A stretch of 47,146 nucleotides of DNA from Phocaeicola plebeius (GCA_004558305.1 SFDG01000007.1:1-47146); one strand, 5' to 3'. Positions 17,001 to 23,942 are shown, counted from the first letter of the stretch. The notes: generated by a model from the sequence alone, not told the origin. Translations and numbers: made by a program.

Positions 17001-17490
17001 GGTAATGGTGGTAGCGCTTGTCGGCCTCGCCGTTGCCCAGCACCACTTCGCCCAGCAGGTTCACGTTCTGGCCGATCTTCTCCTTGAAGCGGGTGGCCAG
17101 GTGTTCGGTCAGCCGGGGACGGGCTTCGTCGATGATGACCTTAGAGGTGTCCGAGCGCAGGCGGCGCTTGATGATGGGGATGGCGATGAAATCGAAGTGG
17201 TAGCCGAAGGCCTGATACATCTTGAATAATAAGGTGTCCCTCTTGTTCAGGAACTGGGGGACGCCGTAGAGGTCGATGAGGGCCTTGATGCGCAGGGCCA
17301 GCTTCTTGCGGTCGCGGATCTGGGAGGATTCGTCCAGCATCTTCACCAGGAACTTCTTGTCCTGCGGACGCTGTACCATGATGGCATATTTTTCTTGTTC
17401 TTTACGTTCTTCGTCGGTAATGGTACTTTCGCATGTACGATAGAGTTTCATTACCCATTCTTGTACTTCGGCAATAGTCGGTTTGTTCAT
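14056..17490 (-). CDS. putA: Bifunctional proline dehydrogenase / glutamate semialdehyde dehydrogenase
   Basis: Oxidises proline to glutamate in two steps (1144 aa). The proline dehydrogenase barrel covers about residues 80-450 (SVKISGIYAQTH, RAKFINLDMEEYKD, IKMRIVKGCNLEMET). The aldehyde dehydrogenase domain covers about 560-1040: ISPWNFPCAIPVGG, E747 in SAETGGKN, and the catalytic C781 in GNAGQKCSACS are all present. A C-terminal tail of about 120 residues completes it. There is no N-terminal ribbon-helix-helix DNA-binding domain, so it does not repress itself as in E. coli. The product glutamate can feed gdhA, encoded 22 kb away. A possible 42-codon leader frame lies upstream (17551-17679). 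Confidence 0.93.
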   Translation of the reverse strand: MNKPTIAEVQEWVMKLYRTCESTITDEERKEQEKYAIMVQRPQDKKFLVKMLDESSQIRDRKKLALRIKALIDLYGVPQFLNKRDTLLFKMYQAFGYHFDFIAIPIIKRRLRSDTSKVIIDEARPRLTEHLATRFKEKIGQNVNLLGEVVLGNGEADKRYHHYLEALESPDINYISVKISGIYAQTHALNYEESFPELVRRMSELYQKAIDFPYVDENGRKRAKFINLDMEEYKDAHFTMRLFKHVLSLPQFKNYEAGIVVQAYLPDAYEFQGELLEFAKARVAAGGSPIKMRIVKGCNLEMETVVSSLRGWPNPVRSNKTEVDANYLHLLERGLLPENAKVLHIGMASHNLFTIAYGYLLSQKYGTPKDCFCFEMLEGMANHVWRAQSILGNHVILYTPVVKDEHFLNAVSYLVRRMDENTAPDNFLTHSFNLKPDTETWQFLQKQFEDAYALKDRLTHVPTRTQDRHLPYAPVAPADEMENEPDTDFDREVNQQWQREIFAKWKKSEKDTPDILPLQIGAKTVVTEKRHRYMDRCQDDKVCVCEMSMAGQKEIQEILQIAESDPAGWRKTSLEERHRILYAAANKLGELRGDLIGCMCAITGKTVVEGDVEVSEGIDYARFYTTTMKKFAALSDVDITAKGTILVISPWNFPCAIPVGGIVAGLAGGNTVILKPATVAAPVAWLFAKAFWEAGVPKEALQVIITDREALKTLTASPVVKHIILTGGTDTARAIAKSVPATPLSAETGGKNVIILTASGDRDHAIMNIVASAFGNAGQKCSACSLLLVEQSVYDDKDFQEKLKDAATSMKVGSVWNAGNIVGPMITNQNEKLLKALTLDPGESWLVPPHFLDEQHYILAPTVKWGVRPDSYSFRTELFGPMLSVCPIRDLQEGIDLVNGLDYGLTSGLQSLDENEQKLWKNSIQAGNLYINRGITGAIVNRQPFGGMKLSAFGGGVKAGGPNYCACFVHITDKPGSRTDYKASYAAAYRDEFSRPRDIHHLYGEQNLFRYLPLKSMALRLFPGDTDEQAAMVACAARLCGTPLTISFDPSDDRSKTLASLGCTLRKEPLDNFLASMSGYERIRTCRADLPAEMYAKAAAADKYIATAAPVKEGRVELIHYIKEQSIAFEYHRYGSISEVPADE

Positions 17491-17550
17491 ATAACATTGT
17501 TTTTTTTAGGCGGGTTCCCACCTGGAGTGGATAGATAGATACAGGGAGTC

Positions 17551-17679
17551 TCACGGAAAGAAGGAGGCTCGGTTCGCAGAAGAGTACAGGAAGGGGGTAG
17601 GGCTGAACATGACGGCCCGATAGCGATGCAGCTCCTGGAGGGCCTGCATGGAATACATGTCAAAAAGTAGCCGTTTCAT
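17551..17679 (-). CDS. Possible 42-residue leader ORF upstream of putA
   Basis: An ATG-to-TGA frame of 42 codons starting MKRLLFDMYSMQALQELHRY and ending 60 nt before the putA start. The peptide is rich in aromatic, Met and Arg residues and has one Pro pair near the middle (SPTPF). It is not recognised. It fills much of the 400-nt gap between putA and the QueD-like gene, so it would be translated on the putA message if the promoter lies above 17680. It may be a regulatory leader or chance. Confidence 0.35.
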   Translation of the reverse strand: MKRLLFDMYSMQALQELHRYRAVMFSPTPFLYSSANRASFFP

Positions 17680-17813
17680 GGTGTTGTTCTGTAAAAATGA
17701 TACTTGTTTTGCTATTATCATTTGCAAAAGAACGAAAAATATCTTGAATCTGCTTCTGACGTAGCGTTAATATGCGTTAATGAATGGCGGAAATATACGG
17801 GAGCATACAAAAG

Positions 17814-17870
17814 AGGGGCACAACGCCCTGCATTCCTCTCCGGTGGAAAGGTCTGCGGCCTTGTGCCCCT
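17814..17870 (-). terminator. Terminator of the QueD-like gene
   Basis: AGGGGCACAA (17814-17823) pairs with TTGTGCCCCT (17861-17870). On the minus strand the stem is followed by TCTTTTGT. It lies 26 nt after the stop at 17896. The 37-nt loop is large. Confidence 0.65.
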
Positions 17871-17895
17871 TTATGGCTGCCGGTGAAACTACCGC

Positions 17896-18459
17896 TTACT
17901 TCTGGTAGCCGCACTTCGGACATTTGCCGTTCGCGTCGAGAGCGATGCCGCAGAGCGGGCAACGGTCGATTTCCTTGCGGTCGGTAAATTCGCAGGAAGC
18001 AGCGTTCACACCGCTGGTGAAGGTCAGTTTGGCAATGTTCAGCTTGTCCTTCAGCAGGTCGTACACCATCTTGATCATGCCTTCTACGGTCATGGTCTCC
18101 TTGGTCACTACCAGACGGCAGTCGGGATAGGCGGTGCAGAGTTCCGTCTTGAAGGCTTCGCCCTTCATGGTGTTCTGCGGATGGCCGTTCTTGATGCCTT
18201 GCTTTTCATATACATCCAGGATGGCAGGCAGCAAGGGGTCATCTTCGCGGAGCACGAGGGCATGGTCGAAATTCTTCAATACATCCCAAGCTACTTTCTG
18301 GATTTCGTTACACGGATAAACCATGTTCACGCCAGGGTTCACGTTGTCTTCCACTTCGATGGTCAACACGCCTGTGTGGCCGTGCAGGTACTGGGCTTCG
18401 CCCTGGAATCCGTAGAATCTGTGTGCGTACTGTAAGTCAAATGTAGTAATACTTCTCAT
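17896..18459 (-). CDS. 6-pyruvoyl tetrahydropterin synthase/QueD-like protein with zinc ribbon
   Basis: Protein of 187 aa in the PTPS/QueD fold family. Family marks seen are the N-terminal DLQYAHRF, a zinc-binding LHGHTG, FDHALVL, and TVEGMIKMVYDLL. The canonical catalytic Cys four residues before HGH is an Ala here (AQYLHGH), and the usual C-terminal catalytic Glu is not seen in FTSGVNAASCEF. A C-terminal zinc ribbon with two CxxC pairs (CPLCGIAL ... CPKCGYQK) is added. It may therefore not be a standard 6-carboxytetrahydropterin synthase. The ATG at 18459 is chosen because a strong promoter places the transcript start near 18514, below the upstream ATG at 18522. It is divergent from oxyR. 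Confidence 0.75.
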   Translation of the reverse strand: MRSITTFDLQYAHRFYGFQGEAQYLHGHTGVLTIEVEDNVNPGVNMVYPCNEIQKVAWDVLKNFDHALVLREDDPLLPAILDVYEKQGIKNGHPQNTMKGEAFKTELCTAYPDCRLVVTKETMTVEGMIKMVYDLLKDKLNIAKLTFTSGVNAASCEFTDRKEIDRCPLCGIALDANGKCPKCGYQK

Positions 18460-18519
18460 GGCATTTTCAATTTTAATGGTTAATGATGTTGTTGTCAGCG
18501 TCTCTTTTTTAAGACTAAA

Positions 18520-18550
18520 CAAATATAGCTGTTTTCTTTCAATGTACCAA
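18520..18550 (-). promoter_or_regulatory. Promoter of the QueD-like gene
   Basis: On the minus strand there is TTG (18548-18550), 20 nt, then TATATTTG (18520-18527), a full consensus match. It faces away from the oxyR promoter, 45 nt apart. Confidence 0.7.
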
Positions 18551-18569
18551 CAGAAAAATCCAATATTTC

Positions 18570-18586
18570 AATAGATAAAATCTATT
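18570..18586. promoter_or_regulatory. Probable OxyR binding site
   Basis: AATAGATAAAATCTATT is a perfect 7-3-7 palindrome. It contains ATAG-N7-CTAT (18571-18585), the core of the OxyR/LysR recognition half-unit. It lies between the two divergent promoters, 10 nt upstream of the oxyR -33 element, the usual place for autoregulation. Confidence 0.6.
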
Positions 18587-18595
18587 CTTCTTTCC

Positions 18596-18626
18596 TTGCC
18601 AATGCGGAAGAATCTATTTATCTTTG
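18596..18626 (+). promoter_or_regulatory. Promoter of oxyR
   Basis: TTG (18596-18598), 20 nt, then TATCTTTG (18619-18626), a full match. The start codon follows at 18658. Confidence 0.75.
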
Positions 18627-18657
18627 AAAAAGAAGCAGAACCATTAACGAAACGACC

Positions 18658-19584
18658 ATGACATTACAACAACTGGAATACATAGTGGCGGTCTATCGCC
18701 ACCGGCATTTTGCCAAGGCGGCCGAACAGTGTGGGGTGACCCAGCCCACACTGAGTGCCATGATTCAGAAACTGGAGGCCGAGCTGGGGATGAAACTGTT
18801 CGAGCGTACCTCCCAGCAGGTGATGCCGACGCGGATCGGACAGAAGGTGGTAGAGCAGGCCGAAGAAGTGCTGGCCGGAGCGGCCCGGGTCAAGGAACTG
18901 GTGGAGGAGGAGAAGCATTCCCTGAGCGGCACGTTCCGGCTGGGAGTACTGCCCACCGTCGCTCCCTACCTGTTGCCCCGGTTCTTTCCCCGGCTGCGCA
19001 AGGAGCATCCGGAGACTGACCTGCGGGTCGTGGAACTGAAGACGAAGGAAATCTGTCAGGCCCTGCGCGAGGGAATCCTCGATGCGGCCATCCTCGTCCG
19101 TCTGCCCGAAACGGAAGGATACGTGCAGACCCCGCTCTACTACGAGCAGTTCGTGGTCTATGTCTCGCGCGGGGATGCTTTGTTCGACCGCACCTCCATC
19201 CGTACCTACGACCTCGAAGGGGAGCCGCTGTGGCTCCTGGACGAAGGGCATTGCTTCCGCGACCAGCTGGTGAAGTTCTGTCACCTGCCTGCCGCCCGTG
19301 AGGCGCAGAAGACCTATTCGCTGGGGAGTATCGAAACCTTCATGCGCATGGTGGAGGGGGGACAGGGGGTGACCTTCATCCCCGAACTGGCCCTTGAACA
19401 GCTGACGGTGGAGCAGAAGGAGCTGGTGCGTCCGTTTGCCCTTCCCATTCCCACGCGGCAGGTGGTCTTGCTGACCACCGGCGACTTTGTCCGCCACTCC
19501 TTGCGTGACTTGCTGGTGGAGACAATTATCCGCAGCGTGCCGCCCCGGATGCTGAAGCTGAACAATACGGAACAGCGCGTGTGA
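18658..19584 (+). CDS. oxyR: Peroxide-sensing LysR-type regulator OxyR
   Basis: DNA-binding regulator of 308 aa. The N-terminal winged helix (residues 1-60, MTLQQLEYIVAVYRHRHF, AAEQCGVTQPTLS) is followed by a substrate-binding-like domain. The redox cysteines are C199 and C208 in DEGHCFRDQLVKFCH, at the same numbers as in E. coli OxyR, so hydrogen peroxide should oxidise it to a disulfide form that activates antioxidant genes. A matching palindromic site lies in its own promoter region. The usual partners dps or katA are not next to it; the downstream RND pump has its own -7 box. Confidence 0.93.
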   Translation: MTLQQLEYIVAVYRHRHFAKAAEQCGVTQPTLSAMIQKLEAELGMKLFERTSQQVMPTRIGQKVVEQAEEVLAGAARVKELVEEEKHSLSGTFRLGVLPTVAPYLLPRFFPRLRKEHPETDLRVVELKTKEICQALREGILDAAILVRLPETEGYVQTPLYYEQFVVYVSRGDALFDRTSIRTYDLEGEPLWLLDEGHCFRDQLVKFCHLPAAREAQKTYSLGSIETFMRMVEGGQGVTFIPELALEQLTVEQKELVRPFALPIPTRQVVLLTTGDFVRHSLRDLLVETIIRSVPPRMLKLNNTEQRV

Positions 19585-19602
19585 TTTTTTCCGGTTCATC
19601 GG

Positions 19603-19661
19603 ATATACTCTATGCTGAAAAGGCTTACCTTTGTTCCGTTATTGAGAAGTATAGAGTATAT
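19603..19661. promoter_or_regulatory. 11-bp inverted repeat flanking the RND gene promoter
   Basis: ATATACTCTAT (19603-19613) and its exact complement ATAGAGTATAT (19651-19661) are 37 nt apart. The left arm covers the place where a -33 element should be, and the right arm overlaps the ATG at 19660. The -7 box lies between them. It could be a regulator's operator or a leader stem that hides the start codon. Confidence 0.55.
19626..19633 (+). promoter_or_regulatory. -7 element of the RND fusion gene
   Basis: TACCTTTG fits TAnnTTTG. No TTG stands at the -33 position, as is common for activator-dependent promoters. The transcript would begin near 19640, after the ATG at 19612, which fixes the start at 19660. 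Confidence 0.55.
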
Positions 19662-22600
19662 GTTTGAGAAAATTGTCCAGTTTTCCATCCGGAAGAAGCT
19701 CTTCGTCGCGCTGACGACACTGTTTCTGCTGGCGGGTGGAATCTATTCGATGCTGACACTGCCCATCGATGCAGTGCCGGACATTACCAACAACCAGGTG
19801 CAGATTGTCACGGTGTCGCCCACGCTGGCTCCACAGGAAGTGGAACAGCTGATTACGATGCCCATCGAGATTGCCATGAGCAACATCATGAACGTGGAGG
19901 AAATCCGTTCGGTGTCGCGTTTCGGCCTTTCGCTGGTCACCGTGGTCTTCAAGGAGAGTGTGCCTACCCTCCAGGCCCGGCAACTGATCAACGAGCAGAT
20001 CCAGACGGTGGCCGGGGAAATCCCTCCCGAACTGGGTACGCCGGAGATGATGCCGATTACCACCGGACTGGGGGAAATCTACCAGTACGTGCTGCGAGTG
20101 GACGAACAGCACCGGGAACAGTACGATGCCATGGAGCTGCGGACCATCCAGGACTGGATCGTGAAACGGCAGCTGTCCGGCATTCCCGGCATCGTGGAAA
20201 TCAATAGCTTCGGCGGTTACCTGAAGCAGTATGAGATTGCCATTGACCCCGACGTGATTTCCGCCCTCCAGATTACCCTGGCTGATGTCTTCGATGCCCT
20301 CTCGAAGAACAACCAGAACACGGGGGGCAGCTATATCGAGAAGGCCGACCGGGCCTATTACATCCGTTCGGAAGGCATGATTTCGTCCGTCAAGGATGTG
20401 GAGCGCATCGTGGTGACCAACCGGGGCGGGATGCCGGTCCATGTCAGCGACATCGCCCGCGTCAGCTTCGGTGCCCCGAAACGCTTCGGGGCCATGACGA
20501 TGGACGGCGAGGGCGAATGTGTCGGCGGTATTGCCATGATGCTCAAGGGAGCCAATGCCAACGTGGTGACGCAGGTGCTGGAGGAGCGGGTGGCGAAGGT
20601 GCAGAAGATGCTGCCCGAGGGCATTACCATCGAGCCGTACCTGAACCGCTCGGAGCTGGTCAACCGCAACATTTCCACCGTGGTGTATAACCTGATAGAG
20701 GGAGCCGTCATTGTCTTCCTCGTGCTGATGGTCTTCCTCGGCAATGTCCGTGCCGGCATCATTGTCGCTTCGGTCATTCCCTTGGCCATGCTGTTCGGGT
20801 TCATTCTGATGCGGGTCTTCGGAGTGTCGGCCAACCTCATGAGTTTGGGAGCCATTGACTTCGGAATTGTGGTCGACGGTTCCATCGTCCTGCTCGAAGG
20901 CATTCTGGCTCACCTCTATACGCGCCGGTTGTCGGGGCGTACCCTGACGGCGGAGGAGATGCATGCCGAGGTGGAGCAGGGAGCGGCCCGCGTAGTGAAG
21001 AGTTCCACGTTTGCTGTCCTCATCATCCTGATTGTGTTCTTCCCCATCCTGACGCTGACCGGCATCGAAGGCAAGTATTTCACGCCGATGGCCAAGACCT
21101 TGGTGTTCTGTATCATCGGTGCCTTGCTGCTTTCGCTGACCTACGTGCCCATGATGGCTTCCTTGTTCCTGCGACGGACCATCTCCCTACGGCCCACGCT
21201 GGCCGACCGTTTCTTCGCTTCGGTAGGGAAACTATATAATAAGGTATTGCACGCATGTATGCGGCGGGTGCTCCCGACCTTGGGGGGAGCCTTTGCCCTG
21301 CTGGCGGTTTCGCTGTGGTTGTTTACACGCCTGGGGGCGGAGTTTATCCCGACTCTCGACGAAGGCGACTTTGCCATGCAGATGACCCTTCCTGCCGGCA
21401 GCTCGCTGAGCCGCAGCATCGAGGTATCGGTCGAGGCGGAGCGGGTGCTGAAGGAGAAGTTTCCTGAAATCCGCCATGTAGTGGCGAAAATCGGTACGGC
21501 AGAGGTGCCCACCGACCCGATGTCGGTGGAAGATGCCGATGTGATGATTGTGATGAAGCCCTTCAAGGAGTGGATTTCGGCCTCCAGTCGTGCGGAGATG
21601 GTGGAGAAGATGAAGGCGGCCTTAGAGGAAGTGGAAGGGGCGGAATTCAACTTCAGCCAGCCCATCCAGTTGCGGTTCAACGAACTGATGACGGGGGCCA
21701 AGGCGGACATTGCCGTGAAGCTCTACGGTGAGGACATGGAGGAACTCTATGCCCGGGCCAGGGAAGCGGCCACGTATGTGGAGCAGGTGCCGGGGGCGGC
21801 CGATGTGATTGTGGAACAGGCCATGGGACTGCCTCAGCTGGTGGTGAGCTACGACCGTACCAAGATTGCCCGCTACGGCATCGACATCCAGGCCCTCAAC
21901 GATATTGTCCGCACGGCCTATGCCGGTGAGACGGCGGGTGTGGTCTTCGAGAACGAACGTCGCTTCGACCTCGTGGTGCGCCTCGATTCGGAGAAGGTGA
22001 GCGACCTCGACCTGAATCGCCTCTATGTGCGGACTTCCAGCGGGGTACAGGTGCCGGTGAGTGAAGTGGCCACCATCAGTCTGGTCAACGGTCCCTTGCA
22101 GATCAACCGCGACGCGACCAAGCGCCGCATTGTCATCGGGGTGAACGTGCGCGATGCCGACATCCAGCAGGTGGTGGCGCTGATCAGCGAGACCCTCGAC
22201 AAGCACATCCGGCTGAAGCCCGGCTATTATTTTGAGTACGGCGGCCAGTTCGAGAACCTGCAGAACGCCATCCGCACGCTGATGGTGGTGATTCCCATCG
22301 CCCTGCTGCTGATCCTGCTCCTGCTGTTCTTCGCGTTCCGGAGCGTGACCTATTCGCTGGTGGTCTTCTCTACGGTCCCCCTTTCGCTCATTGGCGGAGT
22401 TGTGGCCCTTTGGCTGCGGGGCCTGCCCTTCAGCATTTCGGCCGGTGTCGGCTTCATCGCCCTGTTCGGCGTGGCGGTGCTCAACGGAATTCTAATGATT
22501 AACCATTTCAACGACTTGCGTCAGGCAAGTACTTATACTATGTGTACAGACAGAATCATCTTCCAGGGATGCCGCCACCTGCTCCGGCCGGTCTTCCTTA

Positions 22601-23667
22601 CGGGATTGGTGGCTTCGCTCGGCTTCGTGCCGATGGCGGTGGCCCAGTCCGCAGGAGCAGAAGTTCAGCGTCCGTTGGCAACGGTGGTCATCGGTGGTCT
22701 GATTGTGTCCACCTTGCTCACCTTGATTGTGATTCCGGCCTTCTACCGGGTAGTGAATATCGTACCGGTGATGTGGCGGAAATATGTTCTTCTGGCAGCA
22801 GTGCTCGTCGGTGTATCGGCCTGTTCGGGAACGCCGAAACCGGAGAACGTGACGGAGGCAGTGCCGCCGCAGGTGGAAGTCCCGGCTCAGGAGACGGCGG
22901 ACAGTGCAGCGGTGGACGGAGTGACCGCTGCGACGAACGTGGCGAACCGTCCGACCTTCAACGGGGTGATGACGGCATCGCCCCAGCAGGAAGCGACCAT
23001 CTCCCTGACTCTTGGCGGAAAAGTGCATACCCTTTCCGTCATGCCCGGTCAGGCAGTGACGCGCGGACAGGTGCTGGCCACGATTGACAATCCGGAGTAT
23101 GTGACCTTGCAGGAAACGTATCTCGATGCGGCAGCCCAACTGGAGTTTCTGGAACAGGAATATGCCCGTCAGCAGATCCTGGGCCAAAGCAGTGCGGCTG
23201 CCCAGAAGACGGTGCAGCAGGCCAAGGCCGACTATCTCTCCATGAAGGCCCGCTGTTCGGCAGCGGAGGCCCGGCTCACGGCCCTGGGCGTTGTTCCCCA
23301 GACTTTGCAGACACAGGGCATCAGTCCGTACCTGCCGGTGGTGGCACCCATCAGCGGTTACGTGACCCGGCTCACGGCCAATCTCGGCAAGTACCTGGAA
23401 GCCGGCGAACCCCTGTGCGATCTTATCAACAAGTCGCAGCTCCTGCTGCAGCTCACGGTCTACGAGAAGGACCTCTCCCTGATGCGTATCGGTGCGCCGG
23501 TGGAGTTCCGTGTCAACGGCATGGGCAAGCAGACCTTCGCGGCTACCTTGGTGGCCGTTGACCAGTCGGTCGATACGACCGATTATTCCATCAAGGTCTA
23601 TGCCCGTGTGAAAGAGGCTATGCCCGACTTCCGTCCGGGGATGTACGTGCGGGCAAGGCTGAAATAG
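19660..23667 (+). CDS. Fusion of CusA/CzcA-type RND metal-efflux permease and CusB-type adaptor
   Basis: One uninterrupted frame of 1335 codons. Residues 1 to about 1037 are a complete heavy-metal RND permease: the first helix near FVALTTLFLLAGGIYSM, the proton-relay segment GAIDFGIVVDGSIVLLE, the porter region with RFNELMTGAKADIAVKLYG, and the last helices up to LIVIPAFYRVVN. Without a stop it runs into MWRKYVLLAAVLVGVSACSG, the signal and lipobox (C1055) of a membrane-fusion protein, followed by barrel-sandwich and helical-hairpin parts (LGGKVHTLSVMPGQAVTRGQ, then VVAPISGYVTRL) and a beta-barrel. The adaptor part has only about 298 aa and stops at FRPGMYVRARLK, so the usual membrane-proximal end is missing. 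No TolC-like gene follows. Metal specificity is not clear. Confidence 0.88.
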   Translation: MFEKIVQFSIRKKLFVALTTLFLLAGGIYSMLTLPIDAVPDITNNQVQIVTVSPTLAPQEVEQLITMPIEIAMSNIMNVEEIRSVSRFGLSLVTVVFKESVPTLQARQLINEQIQTVAGEIPPELGTPEMMPITTGLGEIYQYVLRVDEQHREQYDAMELRTIQDWIVKRQLSGIPGIVEINSFGGYLKQYEIAIDPDVISALQITLADVFDALSKNNQNTGGSYIEKADRAYYIRSEGMISSVKDVERIVVTNRGGMPVHVSDIARVSFGAPKRFGAMTMDGEGECVGGIAMMLKGANANVVTQVLEERVAKVQKMLPEGITIEPYLNRSELVNRNISTVVYNLIEGAVIVFLVLMVFLGNVRAGIIVASVIPLAMLFGFILMRVFGVSANLMSLGAIDFGIVVDGSIVLLEGILAHLYTRRLSGRTLTAEEMHAEVEQGAARVVKSSTFAVLIILIVFFPILTLTGIEGKYFTPMAKTLVFCIIGALLLSLTYVPMMASLFLRRTISLRPTLADRFFASVGKLYNKVLHACMRRVLPTLGGAFALLAVSLWLFTRLGAEFIPTLDEGDFAMQMTLPAGSSLSRSIEVSVEAERVLKEKFPEIRHVVAKIGTAEVPTDPMSVEDADVMIVMKPFKEWISASSRAEMVEKMKAALEEVEGAEFNFSQPIQLRFNELMTGAKADIAVKLYGEDMEELYARAREAATYVEQVPGAADVIVEQAMGLPQLVVSYDRTKIARYGIDIQALNDIVRTAYAGETAGVVFENERRFDLVVRLDSEKVSDLDLNRLYVRTSSGVQVPVSEVATISLVNGPLQINRDATKRRIVIGVNVRDADIQQVVALISETLDKHIRLKPGYYFEYGGQFENLQNAIRTLMVVIPIALLLILLLLFFAFRSVTYSLVVFSTVPLSLIGGVVALWLRGLPFSISAGVGFIALFGVAVLNGILMINHFNDLRQASTYTMCTDRIIFQGCRHLLRPVFLTGLVASLGFVPMAVAQSAGAEVQRPLATVVIGGLIVSTLLTLIVIPAFYRVVNIVPVMWRKYVLLAAVLVGVSACSGTPKPENVTEAVPPQVEVPAQETADSAAVDGVTAATNVANRPTFNGVMTASPQQEATISLTLGGKVHTLSVMPGQAVTRGQVLATIDNPEYVTLQETYLDAAAQLEFLEQEYARQQILGQSSAAAQKTVQQAKADYLSMKARCSAAEARLTALGVVPQTLQTQGISPYLPVVAPISGYVTRLTANLGKYLEAGEPLCDLINKSQLLLQLTVYEKDLSLMRIGAPVEFRVNGMGKQTFAATLVAVDQSVDTTDYSIKVYARVKEAMPDFRPGMYVRARLK

Positions 23668-23712
23668 ACGGCCTTTCCGTGTACGGTTTCGCAGCCAGTC
23701 CAGGCTCTCTTG

Positions 23713-23834
23713 GAATGCCTGTCCAAACCTCTTTAGAATGCCTGTCCAAGCGACCCTTCGCAGCCTGTTCTTGCAGTGTAAGAACAGCTGTTCTAAGGAG
23801 GCTTCGACAGGCATTCTTGTACCGTAAGAACAGC
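23713..23834. repeat. Cluster of direct, inverted and palindromic repeats
   Basis: GAATGCCTGTCCAA occurs at 23713-23726 and 23736-23749, with the inverted GACAGGCATTC at 23806-23816. GTTCTT/AAGAAC hairpins occur at 23767-23785 and a related one at 23813-23831, and AGAACAGCTGTTCT (23781-23794) is a perfect palindrome. No open frame of note. It lies directly after the truncated adaptor end and before the convergent MFS gene. Confidence 0.65.
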
Positions 23835-23859
23835 AGTCGGCATTTTAACAGACTGTCAC

Positions 23860-23906
23860 AAAAAAACATTCTGTAAAGCAGACACCGTATCTGCCTTACA
23901 GAATGT
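23860..23906 (-). terminator. Terminator of the MFS transporter gene
   Basis: A 17-bp stem with one mismatch (23866-23882 with 23890-23906), followed on the minus strand by a run of seven T. It lies 37 nt after the MFS stop. Confidence 0.85.
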
Positions 23907-23942
23907 CATGAACAAGCGAGCAAGGGAAAATTTATTGTCCGC

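Noticed and set aside
15898..17229. 443-codon plus-strand frame opposite putA
   Set aside because: Shadow of putA: rich in His, Gly, Val and Gln in the pattern produced by reading the complement of a GC-rich gene.
18460..18522. Longer QueD-like protein starting at 18522
   Set aside because: A full-consensus promoter at 18520-18550 puts the transcript start near 18514, below that ATG.
19612..19659. Longer RND protein starting at 19612
   Set aside because: The -7 box at 19626-19633 lies inside this extension, so it would not be transcribed; MFEKIVQFS is the family start.
19639..20964. 441-codon minus-strand frame opposite the permease start
   Set aside because: Shadow of the RND permease, with typical antisense composition.
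23781..23794. AGAACAGCTGTTCT as a LexA box (GAAC-N4-GTTC, Bacillus type)
   Set aside because: It lies downstream of convergent genes, not in a promoter, and this LexA type is not expected in Bacteroidota.
22492..23814. 440-codon minus-strand frame opposite the adaptor part of the RND fusion
   Set aside because: Antisense shadow, His/Arg-rich, no signal or domain. The plus-strand frame has clear homology throughout.
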